Origin: Agromyces sp. Leaf222
GTDB lineage: Bacteria; Actinomycetota; Actinomycetes; Actinomycetales; Microbacteriaceae
Direction: 5' to 3'
NCBI RefSeq assembly: GCF_001421565.1
Contig: NZ_LMKQ01000001.1
Location: 59,277 to 123,276 of the forward strand
DNA: 64,000 nt
Part shown: piece after piece, positions 1-8,110 of the stretch
Position numbering within the stretch: the first letter of the stretch is position 1
How the letters are laid out: every line of letters starts with the position of its first letter
Position numbers and translations under genes: made by a program
The notes under the pieces: model-generated
Databases searched by the model: none
What the model was told of the DNA's origin: nothing
What the model saw: only the letters and a program-made list of their open reading frames with translations

Positions 1-36
1 GGCGATCGGACGGGCAGCGAGTCGTAGACTGGGGGA

Positions 37-357
37 GTGACGTATGTGATCGCTCTCCCGTGCGTCGATGTCAAGGACCGCGCCTGCATCGACGAGTGCC
101 CGGTCGACTGCATCTACGAGGGTGAGCGCTCGCTCTACATCCACCCCGACGAATGCGTCGACTGCGGTGCCTGCGAGCCGGTCTGCCCCGTCGAGGCCAT
201 CTACTACGAAGACGACCTCCCCGACGAGTGGGCCGACTACTACAAGGCCAACGTCGAATTCTTCGACGACCTCGGCTCGCCCGGCGGCGCCGCCAAGGTC
301 GGCGTCATCGCCAAGGACCACCCCGTCATCAGCGTGCTGCCCCCGCAGGCGCACTGA
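37..357 (+). CDS. fdxA: 7Fe ferredoxin FdxA
   Basis: Small acidic electron carrier of 106 aa. Cysteines at residues 9, 17, 21, 25, 40, 43, 46 and 50 give the CxxxCPVDC and CxxCxxxCP patterns of bacterial ferredoxins carrying one 3Fe-4S and one 4Fe-4S cluster. The length and the acidic C-terminal extension ([11 protein letters not shown]) match actinobacterial FdxA. It acts in the cytoplasm, passing electrons between reductases and oxygenases or other redox enzymes; its partner cannot be told from this window. The GTG start follows a G-rich stretch directly. A hairpin about 60 nt past the stop probably ends the transcript. Confidence 0.96.
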   Translation: MTYVIALPCVDVKDRACIDECPVDCIYEGERSLYIHPDECVDCGACEPVCPVEAIYYEDDLPDEWADYYKANVEFFDDLGSPGGAAKVGVIAKDHPVISVLPPQAH

Positions 358-420
358 CGGGCTGACGCCGAACCGCGGCATCCGCTCGCTCGGACCGGCG
401 GGAGGCTCCCGCGCGCGCGT

Positions 421-447
421 GAGGACCGGTTCGGTGAAACCGTCCTC
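421..447 (+). terminator. Probable fdxA terminator hairpin
   Basis: GAGGAC (421-426) pairs with GTCCTC (442-447), and GGTT with AACC inside, around a short loop and one bulged C. It lies in the 170-nt spacer between fdxA and the convergent MocR gene. There is no U-tract, as is common in high-GC actinobacteria. Confidence 0.55.
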
Positions 448-505
448 CCCTCCGGCTCATGTCCTCCCGTCGATCACGGGTGCGCACGTCGCCGTCGCGG
501 GTGAG

Positions 506-541
506 GGTTTCGATACGGCGCTGGGGCGCCTACTCGACCGG
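506..541. repeat. Dispersed ~35-bp repeat, copy 1 (carries MocR stop codon)
   Basis: Reads GGTTTCGATACGGCGC... to ...CTACTCGACCGG. The same element recurs at 25571-25654 (two copies facing each other) and 53600-53635, with diverged relatives at 13058-13089 and near 15779-15813. The CTA at 530-532 is the TAG stop of the MocR-type gene read on the minus strand, so that gene ends inside the repeat. Confidence 0.8.
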
Positions 542-1984
542 CGAGACCGGCGAGACCCGCGAGCCCGGCGAGACCCGCGAGCCCGGCGAGACCGGCGAGC
601 CCGGCGAGCCCGGCGATGCGGATGCCGCGAGCAGGCCGCGCACGATCGACAGGCCGCGCGCGAGCTCGGGCATCGTCGGCGCGCCGAGGCTGAGCCGCAC
701 CCCGCCGGCCCGCTGCCCGGGGTCGGCCATCATCGTGTCGGGGTCGGTGAGCAGCACGCCTTCGTCCTGCGCCGCGGCCGCGAGGCGTCGCGCCTGCTCG
801 GGCGGCATCGGCACGAACACGTGGTACCCCGTCTTCGGCGTCACGAACAGGGCGGATCCGAACTGCTCGTGCGCCAAGGCGGTGCGGCGGGCGCCCTCAT
901 CGCGGATCGAGGCGCGCACGGTCGAGGCGATGCCCGCGCTGACGAGCTCGTCGAGCAGCACGCAGATGAGCGGCGAGACGGGCAGGCCGAGCGCGCGCAC
1001 CGTGTCGGCCAACCGCGGGCGGAACGCGCAGGGCGGCTTGACCATGCCCAAGCGGATCGCAGGGCTCAGCGCCTTCGACGCGCTGCTGACGTAGAACGTG
1101 CGCTCGGGTGCAAGCGAGACGAGCGCCGGCATGAGCCGCTCCTCGGAGACGGCGTAGACGTCGTCCTCGATGATCAGCGTGTCATGCGCGCGGGCGACCC
1201 GCACGAGCTCGCGTCGACGTGAGGCGCACATCGTCGCGCCGGTCGGGTTGTGCAGCGTCGGCGTGACGTAGACGACCGGTCGGGCACCCGGGTGCGCGGC
1301 GGAGCGGGCGTCGTGGGCGAGCATGCGATCGAGCAGGTCGGGGCGCAGGCCCTGCCGGTCGATGGGCACGCCGTGCACCGGATGCCCGGCAAGCCGGGCG
1401 TAGCTCAGGGCGCCGTGGAACGTGACCTCCTCGGTGTAGACCGGCACCGGTCGGCCGGGCGGCGAGACCGCCATGAGCACCGCGGCGATGCCCTGCTGGG
1501 CGCCGTGGGCGAGCACGAGCTCCTCGGCGGGGATCTCGAGTCCGGTCGAGGCCAGCCAGGCCGCCGCGGTGCGCCGGTACTCGAGGCGACCGCCCGGCGG
1601 CCCGCAGGCCGAGAGCACCTCGGCGTCGACGCGGCCGGCGCTGGCCGCGAGCGCATCGGCGATGACCCGGTCTGAGAGCAGGCGCGGCGGCATGTTCATC
1701 GCGAGGTCGATGCTGCCTGACGTCGGCGACGCCCGGTAGCTGACGAACATGCCCCGCCCGTGCGTGCCGCGCACGAGCCCGCGCAGGCCGAGTTCGGCGT
1801 AGGCCTTCGACACGGTTCCGAGCGCGACCCCGAGCTGATCGGCCAGTGCGCGATGGGCGGGCAGGCGCTCGCCCTCGGCGACGACGCCGTCGAGGATGTC
1901 CTCGGCGAGCGCGGAGACGAGCCGCTCGGACGTGGGCGCAGCGGCATCCGCCAGCCGCGGGGTCCAGCCCGACGAGACGCGCAT
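530..1984 (-). CDS. MocR-type PLP-dependent transcriptional regulator
   Basis: 484-aa regulator combining an N-terminal GntR winged helix (residues about 10-80, with RLPAHRALADQLGVALGTVSKAY) and a fold-type I aminotransferase domain (about 100-450). The PLP-binding lysine is in YVSSASKALSP. Family members sense PLP or an amino-vitamer/amino acid and control an adjacent gene, here a divergent LysE-type exporter. I chose ATG 1984 because AGGGAG lies 7 nt upstream and the helix-turn-helix starts soon after; longer frames would run through the operator at 2003-2020. The last ~28 residues are low-complexity Ser/Pro repeats encoded by the 9-bp minisatellite, and the TAG stop lies in a dispersed repeat, so the natural C-terminus appears to have been replaced or extended. 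Confidence 0.92.
   Translation of the reverse strand: MRVSSGWTPRLADAAAPTSERLVSALAEDILDGVVAEGERLPAHRALADQLGVALGTVSKAYAELGLRGLVRGTHGRGMFVSYRASPTSGSIDLAMNMPPRLLSDRVIADALAASAGRVDAEVLSACGPPGGRLEYRRTAAAWLASTGLEIPAEELVLAHGAQQGIAAVLMAVSPPGRPVPVYTEEVTFHGALSYARLAGHPVHGVPIDRQGLRPDLLDRMLAHDARSAAHPGARPVVYVTPTLHNPTGATMCASRRRELVRVARAHDTLIIEDDVYAVSEERLMPALVSLAPERTFYVSSASKALSPAIRLGMVKPPCAFRPRLADTVRALGLPVSPLICVLLDELVSAGIASTVRASIRDEGARRTALAHEQFGSALFVTPKTGYHVFVPMPPEQARRLAAAAQDEGVLLTDPDTMMADPGQRAGGVRLSLGAPTMPELARGLSIVRGLLAASASPGSPGSPVSPGSRVSPGSRVSPVSPVE
541..617. repeat. 9-bp minisatellite in the 3' end of the MocR gene
   Basis: About eight tandem 9-bp units of GGCGAGACC, CGCGAGCCC and GGCGAGCCC type. On the minus strand they encode a Ser-Pro-Gly/Arg-Val-Ser tail, which is not part of the aminotransferase fold. 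The array abuts the dispersed repeat at 506-541, so it may have grown by slippage from that element's GGCGAGACC end. Confidence 0.85.
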
Positions 1985-2002
1985 GCCGCTCCCTCTCGTG
2001 AG

Positions 2003-2020
2003 AAGTGTCGTGTGACACTT
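2003..2020. promoter_or_regulatory. Operator of the MocR regulator
   Basis: AAGTGTCGTGTGACACTT is a perfect 7-4-7 inverted repeat in the 127-nt spacer between the divergent MocR and LysE genes. MocR regulators bind such sites between themselves and their target. A further half-like GAGTGTAC follows at about 2035. Binding by this protein is inferred. Confidence 0.7.
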
Positions 2021-2111
2021 TGGATGATTTCTCGTGAGTGTACCAAGGTGGTCGAACGCGCGGCAGGAGGCATCCGCACCCCGCAGCAGGCGCGATCGAA
2101 CGGAGGCCGCC

Positions 2112-2765
2112 GTGCTCGTCGAACCAGGCGCACTGCTGGGCATCGCCCTCGTGGCGCTCGCGATGGTGCTCACGCCCGGGCCGAACATGATCTACCTCGT
2201 CTCGCGGAGCCTCTCGCAGGGCTCGGTGGCCGGGCTCGTCTCGCTCGGCGGAACGGCCGTCGGCTTCATGGTCTACATGACGATGGCCAACCTCGGGCTC
2301 GCGGCGGTGTTCGTCGTCGTGCCGTGGCTGTACACGGGCCTCAAGGTCGCCGGCGCGCTCTACCTGCTCTTCCTCGCGTACCGGGCCGTCGCCGGCGGCG
2401 GCGTCGGTCTCTTCGAGGTGCGCGACCTCGCCCGCGACTCCAAGGCCCGCCTGTTCTCGATGGGCCTCGTCACGAACCTGCTGAACCCGAAGGCGGCGAT
2501 CATGTACGTCGCGCTCATCCCGCAGTTCATCGATCCCACCCATGGCGCCGTCGTCGCCCAGGGGTTCGTGCTCGGCGGCGTGCAGATCGCGGTCAGCCTC
2601 GTCGTGAACGCGCTCATCATCGTCGGCGCCGGCGCGATCGCCGCCCTCCTGCGCCGGCGCCCCGCATGGCTCACCTGGCAGCGACGGGCCACCGCCGTGC
2701 TGCTCGCCTGCGTCGGCATCGGCCTCCTCATCGAGGCGCCCGCGCCCGCGGCATCCGCCCACTGA
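2112..2765 (+). CDS. LysE/RhtB-family amino-acid exporter
   Basis: 217-aa membrane protein with about six hydrophobic segments and the family signature TPGPNMIYLVSRSLSQG near the N-terminus. The family exports amino acids such as lysine, threonine or homoserine; the substrate here is unknown. The GTG at 2112 is preferred because GGAGG lies 6 nt upstream and the first helix begins directly after it; the frame upstream is Arg-rich and runs back into the promoter. Its divergent MocR neighbour and the shared operator suggest it is induced when the amino acid, or vitamin B6-linked status, changes. Confidence 0.93.
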   Translation: MLVEPGALLGIALVALAMVLTPGPNMIYLVSRSLSQGSVAGLVSLGGTAVGFMVYMTMANLGLAAVFVVVPWLYTGLKVAGALYLLFLAYRAVAGGGVGLFEVRDLARDSKARLFSMGLVTNLLNPKAAIMYVALIPQFIDPTHGAVVAQGFVLGGVQIAVSLVVNALIIVGAGAIAALLRRRPAWLTWQRRATAVLLACVGIGLLIEAPAPAASAH

Positions 2766-2802
2766 CCGACCACCGACCGCGTTCGACGAAGGGACCGCCG
2801 AC

Positions 2803-3051
2803 ATGACCTGCACCGCCGCGACGACCGAACCGATGCCCGGCGCGCAGATGTGCGCCGACCTCGCCGCACGCCTGCCGCAGCATCGGGCCCGGGCACGCGA
2901 CCTCCTCGCCCGCGCCTGGGCGAGGACCATCGCGGGCATTCGCCGATTCCGGATGTCGCGGGCCGACGCCCGGCGCGACGCGCGCCCCGATCCGGCCGAC
3001 GCCCGAGCGGCTGCGGAGTACTACCTCTCGACGCACTGGGTCAACCGCTGA
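2803..3051 (+). CDS. Small Arg/Ala-rich protein of unknown function
   Basis: 82 aa, starting at ATG 37 nt after the exporter stop with GAAGGGA a little upstream, so probably co-transcribed. The body is a basic, likely helical segment (about one residue in five is Arg), ending in AAEYYLSTHWVNR. No domain recognised. Position and codon use look coding, but the shortness leaves doubt. Confidence 0.6.
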   Translation: MTCTAATTEPMPGAQMCADLAARLPQHRARARDLLARAWARTIAGIRRFRMSRADARRDARPDPADARAAAEYYLSTHWVNR

Positions 3052-3097
3052 GCGCACGGATGCCGCGGGCCGGTGTCAGGCGCCCGGTTCGCCCGGT

Positions 3098-3922
3098 TCA
3101 GGCCGCGAGCCACCCGCCGAGCGCCGCCCGGAACGCCTCGGGCTGCTCCACCCAGGGGTAATGACCGCAGTCGGGGATCATGCGCAGCTCCGCGCCGAGC
3201 GCCTCGGCGTACGCCGCCACCGGCGCGACCCCCGAGAGGATGTCGGCGTCGCCGGCGATCACGAGGGTCGGGATGCGGGGCGACGCGAGGATGCGGGTCA
3301 CCGCGTCATCCGGAATCCCCGTGAACCACGCCTCGACCGCGGCGAGCTCCCGGCCGCCGACGGTGCTGTGGGTGCGTTCGCGGGCGGTCCAGTGCGCGTA
3401 TCCGGCGGGTGCCTCGACGGCACGGGCGGCATCCCACTGCCGTTGATCGACGGGCTGGGCCCCGGTGAGCGACTCGAGCGCCGCGATCACCGCCGGGTCG
3501 CCGCGGCGCCCGCCGATCGCGTCGCCGTCCCACGCGGCATCCGTGAGCCACGCCGCCGCAGGGGTGATGAGCGCGAGGCGGCGCAGCCGATCGGGGAAGC
3601 GTGCGGATGCCGCGAGCACGAGCCGCGAGCCGGCGGAGTGCCCGATCACGTCGAACCGGTCGAGCCCGAGGTGGTCGGCGAGCGCGATCAGGTCGTCGGC
3701 GTCGGCCCACCAGCCGTTCGATCGACCACCGGACGTGGGCGTGCCACGCGGATGCAGCACGACGAGCTGCCGTTCGGCGCCGACGCCCGCGAGGTCCTCG
3801 AGGTAGTCGACGCCGCGGCACGGGCCGCCCGGCACGACGAGCGCGGGAGGCCGCTCGGACGAGGCGGTGCCGATGGTGCTGTACGCGAGTTCGGTGCCGT
3901 CTGCGGTTCGGAAGGTCTGCAC
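3098..3922 (-). CDS. Alpha/beta hydrolase, proline-iminopeptidase-like
   Basis: 274 aa. The oxyanion motif PGGPC (31-35), the nucleophile elbow GHSAGS (Ser96) and a C-terminal DCGHYPW carrying the catalytic His give the triad of the alpha/beta hydrolase fold; GDADI supplies the likely acid. The GGPx motif and size resemble proline iminopeptidases and related small-molecule hydrolases, but the substrate cannot be read from sequence. It has no signal peptide, so it is cytoplasmic. It is transcribed toward the small gene and separated from the ABC cluster by 56 nt. Confidence 0.9.
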   Translation of the reverse strand: MQTFRTADGTELAYSTIGTASSERPPALVVPGGPCRGVDYLEDLAGVGAERQLVVLHPRGTPTSGGRSNGWWADADDLIALADHLGLDRFDVIGHSAGSRLVLAASARFPDRLRRLALITPAAAWLTDAAWDGDAIGGRRGDPAVIAALESLTGAQPVDQRQWDAARAVEAPAGYAHWTARERTHSTVGGRELAAVEAWFTGIPDDAVTRILASPRIPTLVIAGDADILSGVAPVAAYAEALGAELRMIPDCGHYPWVEQPEAFRAALGGWLAA

Positions 3923-3978
3923 CCGCCGACCCTACCCGGCGCGCCCGACGCCCGCCCGCGGCATCCGATCGGCGAGGA

Positions 3979-4779
3979 CTACCGCTTCTGTTCGGCCGGC
4001 CCCGAGAGCTTCTGCGCGATGTAGATCGGGATGATCGACACGAGCACCAGCACCACGGCGATGACCGAGACGATGGGCGCCTGGTTCGGCCGGAACATGT
4101 TGTTCAGGATGAAGATGGGCAGCGTCGTCACCCCGGAGCCCGCGGTGAACGTCGTCACGATGATCTCGTCGAACGAGAGCGCGAACGCGAGCAGGCCTCC
4201 GGCGAGGAGCGCCGACCGCAGCTGCGGGAACGTCACGAGCCGGAACGTCGTCCACACGCCCGCACCGAGGTCGGCCGAGGCCTCCTCGAGGTTCGTGCCC
4301 TGCCGGCGCAGGCGCGCGATCACGTTGTTGAACACCGTCACGATGCAGAACGTGGCGTGCGCGATGACGACGGTCCAGATCGAGAGCGGCACGCCCATGA
4401 TCGTGCGGAAGAAGTTGTTCAGCGCGATGCCGGTGATGATGCCGGGCAGGGCGATCGGCAGGATCACGAGCAGGCTGATCGCCTCGCGGCCGAAGAACTC
4501 GAAGCGCTGCAGCGCGAACGAGATGAGCGTGCCGAGCACGAGCGCGATGATCGTCGCGACGATCGCGACCTGCACGCTCGTCAGCACCGCCTCGAGTGCG
4601 CCGGCGCTCTGGAACGCCTTCACCCACCACTCGAACGTGAATCCGGGCGGCGGCCATGTCAACGAGGTCGACGTCGAGAACGAGTTCACGAGCACGACGA
4701 ACAGCGGCACGTAGACCACCACGAGGATGATCGCGGTGATGACGCCGAGCGTGACGCGAGCGGGGCGGGAGAGGCGCAT
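3979..4779 (-). CDS. Polyamine-type ABC transporter permease (PotC-like)
   Basis: 266-aa inner-membrane permease with six predicted helices and the EAA loop (LEEASADLGAGVWTTFRLVTFP) that contacts the ATPase. In size and position it matches PotC/YdcV of spermidine/putrescine importers. It is last in a four-gene operon (ATPase, lipoprotein, permease, permease), starting 9 nt after the preceding permease. Specificity is assigned from the whole cluster and remains a class-level call: polyamine or a similar cationic solute. Confidence 0.93.
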   Translation of the reverse strand: MRLSRPARVTLGVITAIILVVVYVPLFVVLVNSFSTSTSLTWPPPGFTFEWWVKAFQSAGALEAVLTSVQVAIVATIIALVLGTLISFALQRFEFFGREAISLLVILPIALPGIITGIALNNFFRTIMGVPLSIWTVVIAHATFCIVTVFNNVIARLRRQGTNLEEASADLGAGVWTTFRLVTFPQLRSALLAGGLLAFALSFDEIIVTTFTAGSGVTTLPIFILNNMFRPNQAPIVSVIAVVLVLVSIIPIYIAQKLSGPAEQKR

Positions 4780-4788
4780 CCGTCTGCC

Positions 4789-5691
4789 TTAGAGGTTGTC
4801 GAGCGCGCCGGTGCGGCGCACGAGGAACAGGTAGCCGAAGATGATCACGATCGGGATGAGCGCGATCGCGGACGCCAGCGGGAGGTTGTTCGCGGCGCCC
4901 ACGTTCGTGTACACGAGGTTGCCGAGCATCTGGTTCGCGCCGCCCACGATGTTCACCGTGATGTAGTCGCCGAGCGAGAGCGAGAAGCTGAAGATCGTGC
5001 CGGCGATGATCGCGGGCAGGATGAGCGGGAAGACCACGAGGCGCAGGGTCGACCACGACTTGCCGCCGAGGTCGCCGGACGCCTCGAGCAGCGAGTCCGG
5101 CACGCGCTCGAGCCCGGCGTAGATGGGCAGGATCACGTACGGCAGCCACAGGTACGACAGCGTGATGATCGTCGCCGGGAGCCCGTACCCGGGCGTGTGC
5201 CCGCCGAACGGGGCGAGCAGCCACTCGAGGATGCCGTCCTGCGAGAGCACCGAGCGCCAGGCGTACGCCTTCACGAGGTACGACGCCCAGAGCGGCGTGA
5301 GCACGAGGATCACGAGCACGCGCTGCATGCGCGGCGAGGCGACCTTCGCCATGAAGAACGCGATGGGCAGCGCCAGCACCACGTCGATGAGCGTCACGGC
5401 GAGCGCGACGCCGACCGTGCGCAGGGTCACCGTCTGGTAGAGCGATCCGGTGACGACCTCGATGATGTTGTCGAGGGTGAACTCGGTCGTGATCTCGCCC
5501 GTGAAGCTGTCGACCGACCAGAACGCCGTGACGAGCAGCAGGGCGAGCGCGACGATGTAGACCACGACGAGCCAGAACAGGGGCGCCGCCAGCAGCAGCG
5601 CCAACCGCGTGCGCGGGTGGGTCGTGAGGAAGGCGGAGCCCGCCCGCGCCGCAGAGCGGCGTGGACGGGACTCCACTGAGGCCGAGGTCAT
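4789..5691 (-). CDS. Polyamine-type ABC transporter permease (PotB-like)
   Basis: 300 aa; a basic N-terminus of about 35 residues precedes six membrane helices, with the EAA motif LLEASGDLGGKSWSTLRLVVFP. It pairs with the downstream PotC-like permease. The start ATG overlaps the stop of the binding-protein gene as ATGA (5691/5693), indicating translational coupling; the open frame further upstream is inside the binding-protein gene and is not used. Confidence 0.93.
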   Translation of the reverse strand: MTSASVESRPRRSAARAGSAFLTTHPRTRLALLLAAPLFWLVVVYIVALALLLVTAFWSVDSFTGEITTEFTLDNIIEVVTGSLYQTVTLRTVGVALAVTLIDVVLALPIAFFMAKVASPRMQRVLVILVLTPLWASYLVKAYAWRSVLSQDGILEWLLAPFGGHTPGYGLPATIITLSYLWLPYVILPIYAGLERVPDSLLEASGDLGGKSWSTLRLVVFPLILPAIIAGTIFSFSLSLGDYITVNIVGGANQMLGNLVYTNVGAANNLPLASAIALIPIVIIFGYLFLVRRTGALDNL

Positions 5692-6872
5692 CAGCCCTTG
5701 ATCTCCTGCCACGCGGCGGTCCAGGCGGCGTAGTCGGTGCACGTGACATCCGTGCGCCCGTCGAGGCACTCCTCGATCGGGGTCGACCAGTACCAGATCT
5801 GCGACGCGTAGTCGGCGTCACCGGCGTGATAGGCCTCGCAGTCCTCGCGGTAGTCGCACGCGGCATCCGACGAGGGGGCCTCGCCGAAGTACGAGGTCGC
5901 GGCGGCGTTGGCCTCGGGGCTGGCGATGTAGTCGAGCCACGCGTAGGCGCAGTTCGGGTTCTTCGCCTCGGACGCGATCATCCAGGTGTCGGACCATCCG
6001 GTCGCGCCCTCCTCGGGCAGCACGACGTCGGTCGCCGCGCCTTCGCCCTCGAGCACGTTCTCGATGACCTGCCAGCTCGTGCCGACGACGGAGTCGCCGG
6101 TCGTGAAGGCCTGGATCTCCTTGAGGTAGTCGGACCAGTACTCGCCGATGCTCTCGCGCTGCACCTTCAGCAGGTCGACGGCCGCAGCGAGCTGCTCCTC
6201 GTCGAGCGCGTAGGGGTTCTCGATGCCGAGGTCGGGCTCGTGCGCCATGAGGTAGACCGCGGCATCCGCGATGTAGATCGGGGAGTCGTAGGCCGTGACC
6301 TTGCCCGCGTTCTCGGAGGCCTTGTCGAACACGACGTCCCACGAGGTGGGCGCCGTCGAGAACTCCTCCGTGTTGTACATGAGCAGGTTGGCGCCGTAGC
6401 CGTGCGGCACGCCGTACGAGACGCCGTCGACCGAGTTCCAGGCCTGGTCCTTCAGGAAGGGGTAGATGCCCTCGTAGTTCGGGATCAGGTCGGTGTTCAC
6501 GGGGGCGACGTCGCCGGCGGCGACGAGGCGCAGGGAGGCGTCGCCCGAGGCGGAGACCACGTCGTAGTCGCCCGTCTTCATGAGGTTCAGCGCCTCATCC
6601 GACGTGCCGAACGTCTTCGTGGTGACCTTGCAGCCGGTCTCGTCGACGAACGGGGTGACCCAGTCGACGGCGGGGTCGTTCGAGCCGTCCTCGACGTAGC
6701 CCGGCCACGCGAGGATCGAGACCTGGCCCTCGTAGTCGCCGAGCTCGGTCGCGGCCTCGCCGCCCGAGTCGCCGGAACCGCTCGAGGTGCCGCAGGCCGT
6801 GAGCAACGCGACCGAGGCGATCGCGAGGCCGACGACCGCGCCACGGCGGGCCGTGTGCGGAATGCGCTTCAT
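5691..6872 (-). CDS. Polyamine-type ABC transporter substrate-binding lipoprotein (PotD-like)
   Basis: 393 aa. A signal peptide with lipobox LLTAC (Cys27) and a Gly/Ser-rich tether is followed by a PotD/PotF-type solute-binding domain starting ISILAWPGYVEDG. The N-terminal ILAWPGY pattern is typical of spermidine/putrescine binders. It is anchored outside the membrane and delivers substrate to the two permeases. ATG 6872 has AGGAGAG 5 nt upstream. It overlaps the next gene by ATGA. Confidence 0.93.
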   Translation of the reverse strand: MKRIPHTARRGAVVGLAIASVALLTACGTSSGSGDSGGEAATELGDYEGQVSILAWPGYVEDGSNDPAVDWVTPFVDETGCKVTTKTFGTSDEALNLMKTGDYDVVSASGDASLRLVAAGDVAPVNTDLIPNYEGIYPFLKDQAWNSVDGVSYGVPHGYGANLLMYNTEEFSTAPTSWDVVFDKASENAGKVTAYDSPIYIADAAVYLMAHEPDLGIENPYALDEEQLAAAVDLLKVQRESIGEYWSDYLKEIQAFTTGDSVVGTSWQVIENVLEGEGAATDVVLPEEGATGWSDTWMIASEAKNPNCAYAWLDYIASPEANAAATSYFGEAPSSDAACDYREDCEAYHAGDADYASQIWYWSTPIEECLDGRTDVTCTDYAAWTAAWQEIKG

Positions 6873-6931
6873 GGTTCTCTCCTTCTGTGTGGGACTGCAG
6901 GGGTGCGAGTGGTGCTGAGCTGCGGTGCGGT

Positions 6932-7999
6932 TCAAGCGACGGATGCCGCGGCATCCGCTTCGCCCGATGGAGCCGTCGATGCCAGCGCGACGACGTCGGC
7001 GTCGTGCCAGCTCACGTGCACGCGGTCGCCGCGGTCGCCGGCGGCGAGCGCCCGGCGGTCGTTCTGCGCGAGCACGGTGAGGCGGAGGCCGGCGTCGAGG
7101 TCGACGACGGTGCGGATGCCGCTGCCGAGGTAGATGACCTCGACCACGGTGCCGGGGGCGCTGCGCACGCCGTCGCCCGACTCGGCGTCGGCGGCCACGA
7201 CGAGCTTCTCGGGGCGCACGGAGTGCTCGCCCCCGCGGCCGAGGAGGGCGCGCGAGCGAGCGTCGTCGAACAGGTTCGAGGTGCCGACGAAGCCGGCGAC
7301 GAAGCGGGAGCCCGGCCGTTCGTAGAGCTCGGCGGGCGTGCCGAGCTGCTCGATGCGGCCGTCGTTGAACACGGCGACGCGGTCGGAGAGCGTGAGCGCC
7401 TCTTCTTGGTCGTGGGTGACGAAGATGAAGGTGATGCCGAGGTCGCGCTGGATCTGCTTGAGCTCGACCTGCATCTGCTCGCGGAGCTTGAGGTCGAGGG
7501 CGCCGAGCGGCTCGTCGAGCAGCAGCACCTTGGGCTCGACGACGGTGGCGCGGGCGAGGGCGACGCGCTGGCGCTGGCCGCCGGAGAGCTGCGAGGGCTT
7601 GCGGTCGCCCATCTGCTCGAGCCGCACCGACGCGAGGGCGCGGCGGGCGCGTTCGGCGCGCTCCTTCCGGCCGATGCCGCGAACGCGCAGCCCGTAGGCG
7701 ACGTTCTCGAGCACGCTCATGTGCGGGAACAGCGCGTAGTCCTGGAACACGGTGTTGACGTCGCGGTCGAACGGCGCCCGCTTGGTGACGTCTTCGCCGA
7801 AGAGCTCGATGCTGCCGCCGGTGGGCTGCTCGAATCCGGCGATGAGGCGCAGCACGGTGGTCTTGCCCGAGCCCGATGGGCCGAGCATCGAGAAGAACTC
7901 CCCGGCCGCGATCTCGAGGTCGACGTGGTCGACGGCGGTCACGGCGCCGAACTCCTTGGTGAGTCCGGTCAGCCTGATCGCCGGCTGGCTGTCGGTCAT
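6932..7999 (-). CDS. Polyamine-type ABC transporter ATP-binding protein (PotA-like)
   Basis: 355 aa. Walker A GPSGSGKTT, Q-loop FQDYALFPH, signature LSGGQRQR, Walker B VLLLDEPLGALD and H-loop THDQEEA are all intact, followed by a C-terminal TOBE domain of the CUT1/PotA type. It energises the importer and is the first gene of the operon. The promoter region (8000-8110) is shared with the divergent FadR-type regulator and holds the palindrome at 8031-8046. Confidence 0.95.
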   Translation of the reverse strand: MTDSQPAIRLTGLTKEFGAVTAVDHVDLEIAAGEFFSMLGPSGSGKTTVLRLIAGFEQPTGGSIELFGEDVTKRAPFDRDVNTVFQDYALFPHMSVLENVAYGLRVRGIGRKERAERARRALASVRLEQMGDRKPSQLSGGQRQRVALARATVVEPKVLLLDEPLGALDLKLREQMQVELKQIQRDLGITFIFVTHDQEEALTLSDRVAVFNDGRIEQLGTPAELYERPGSRFVAGFVGTSNLFDDARSRALLGRGGEHSVRPEKLVVAADAESGDGVRSAPGTVVEVIYLGSGIRTVVDLDAGLRLTVLAQNDRRALAAGDRGDRVHVSWHDADVVALASTAPSGEADAAASVA

Positions 8000-8030
8000 G
8001 CAGTGCTCCTTCGCGAGGCGTGTTCAAAAT

Positions 8031-8046
8031 CATATGGATCCAGATG
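8031..8046. promoter_or_regulatory. Probable FadR-type operator between potA-like gene and its regulator
   Basis: CATATGGATCCAGATG is a 16-bp near-perfect palindrome (14 of 16 positions symmetrical) in the divergent spacer, immediately upstream of the importer operon. A second short dyad, GTCTG-4-CAGAC, follows at 8046-8059. GntR-family proteins bind such sites; assignment to the adjacent regulator is inferred from position. Confidence 0.55.
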
Positions 8047-8110
8047 TCTGCGTCCAGACCTCCGTGTTACGGTCGTGTCACAGTTTCCGAATCGGATCCC
8101 GGGAGGGCGG

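Noticed and set aside
541..617. CRISPR-like short repeats
   Set aside because: 9-bp units without spacers, inside a coding frame; it is a minisatellite.
3601..5679. Very long open frame opposite the two permease genes, and similar ones opposite phnE, copA and CopD-CtaG
   Set aside because: Translations are dominated by Arg, Asp, Glu, Ala and His with no domain; they are antisense shadows caused by high GC content over real genes with intact motifs.
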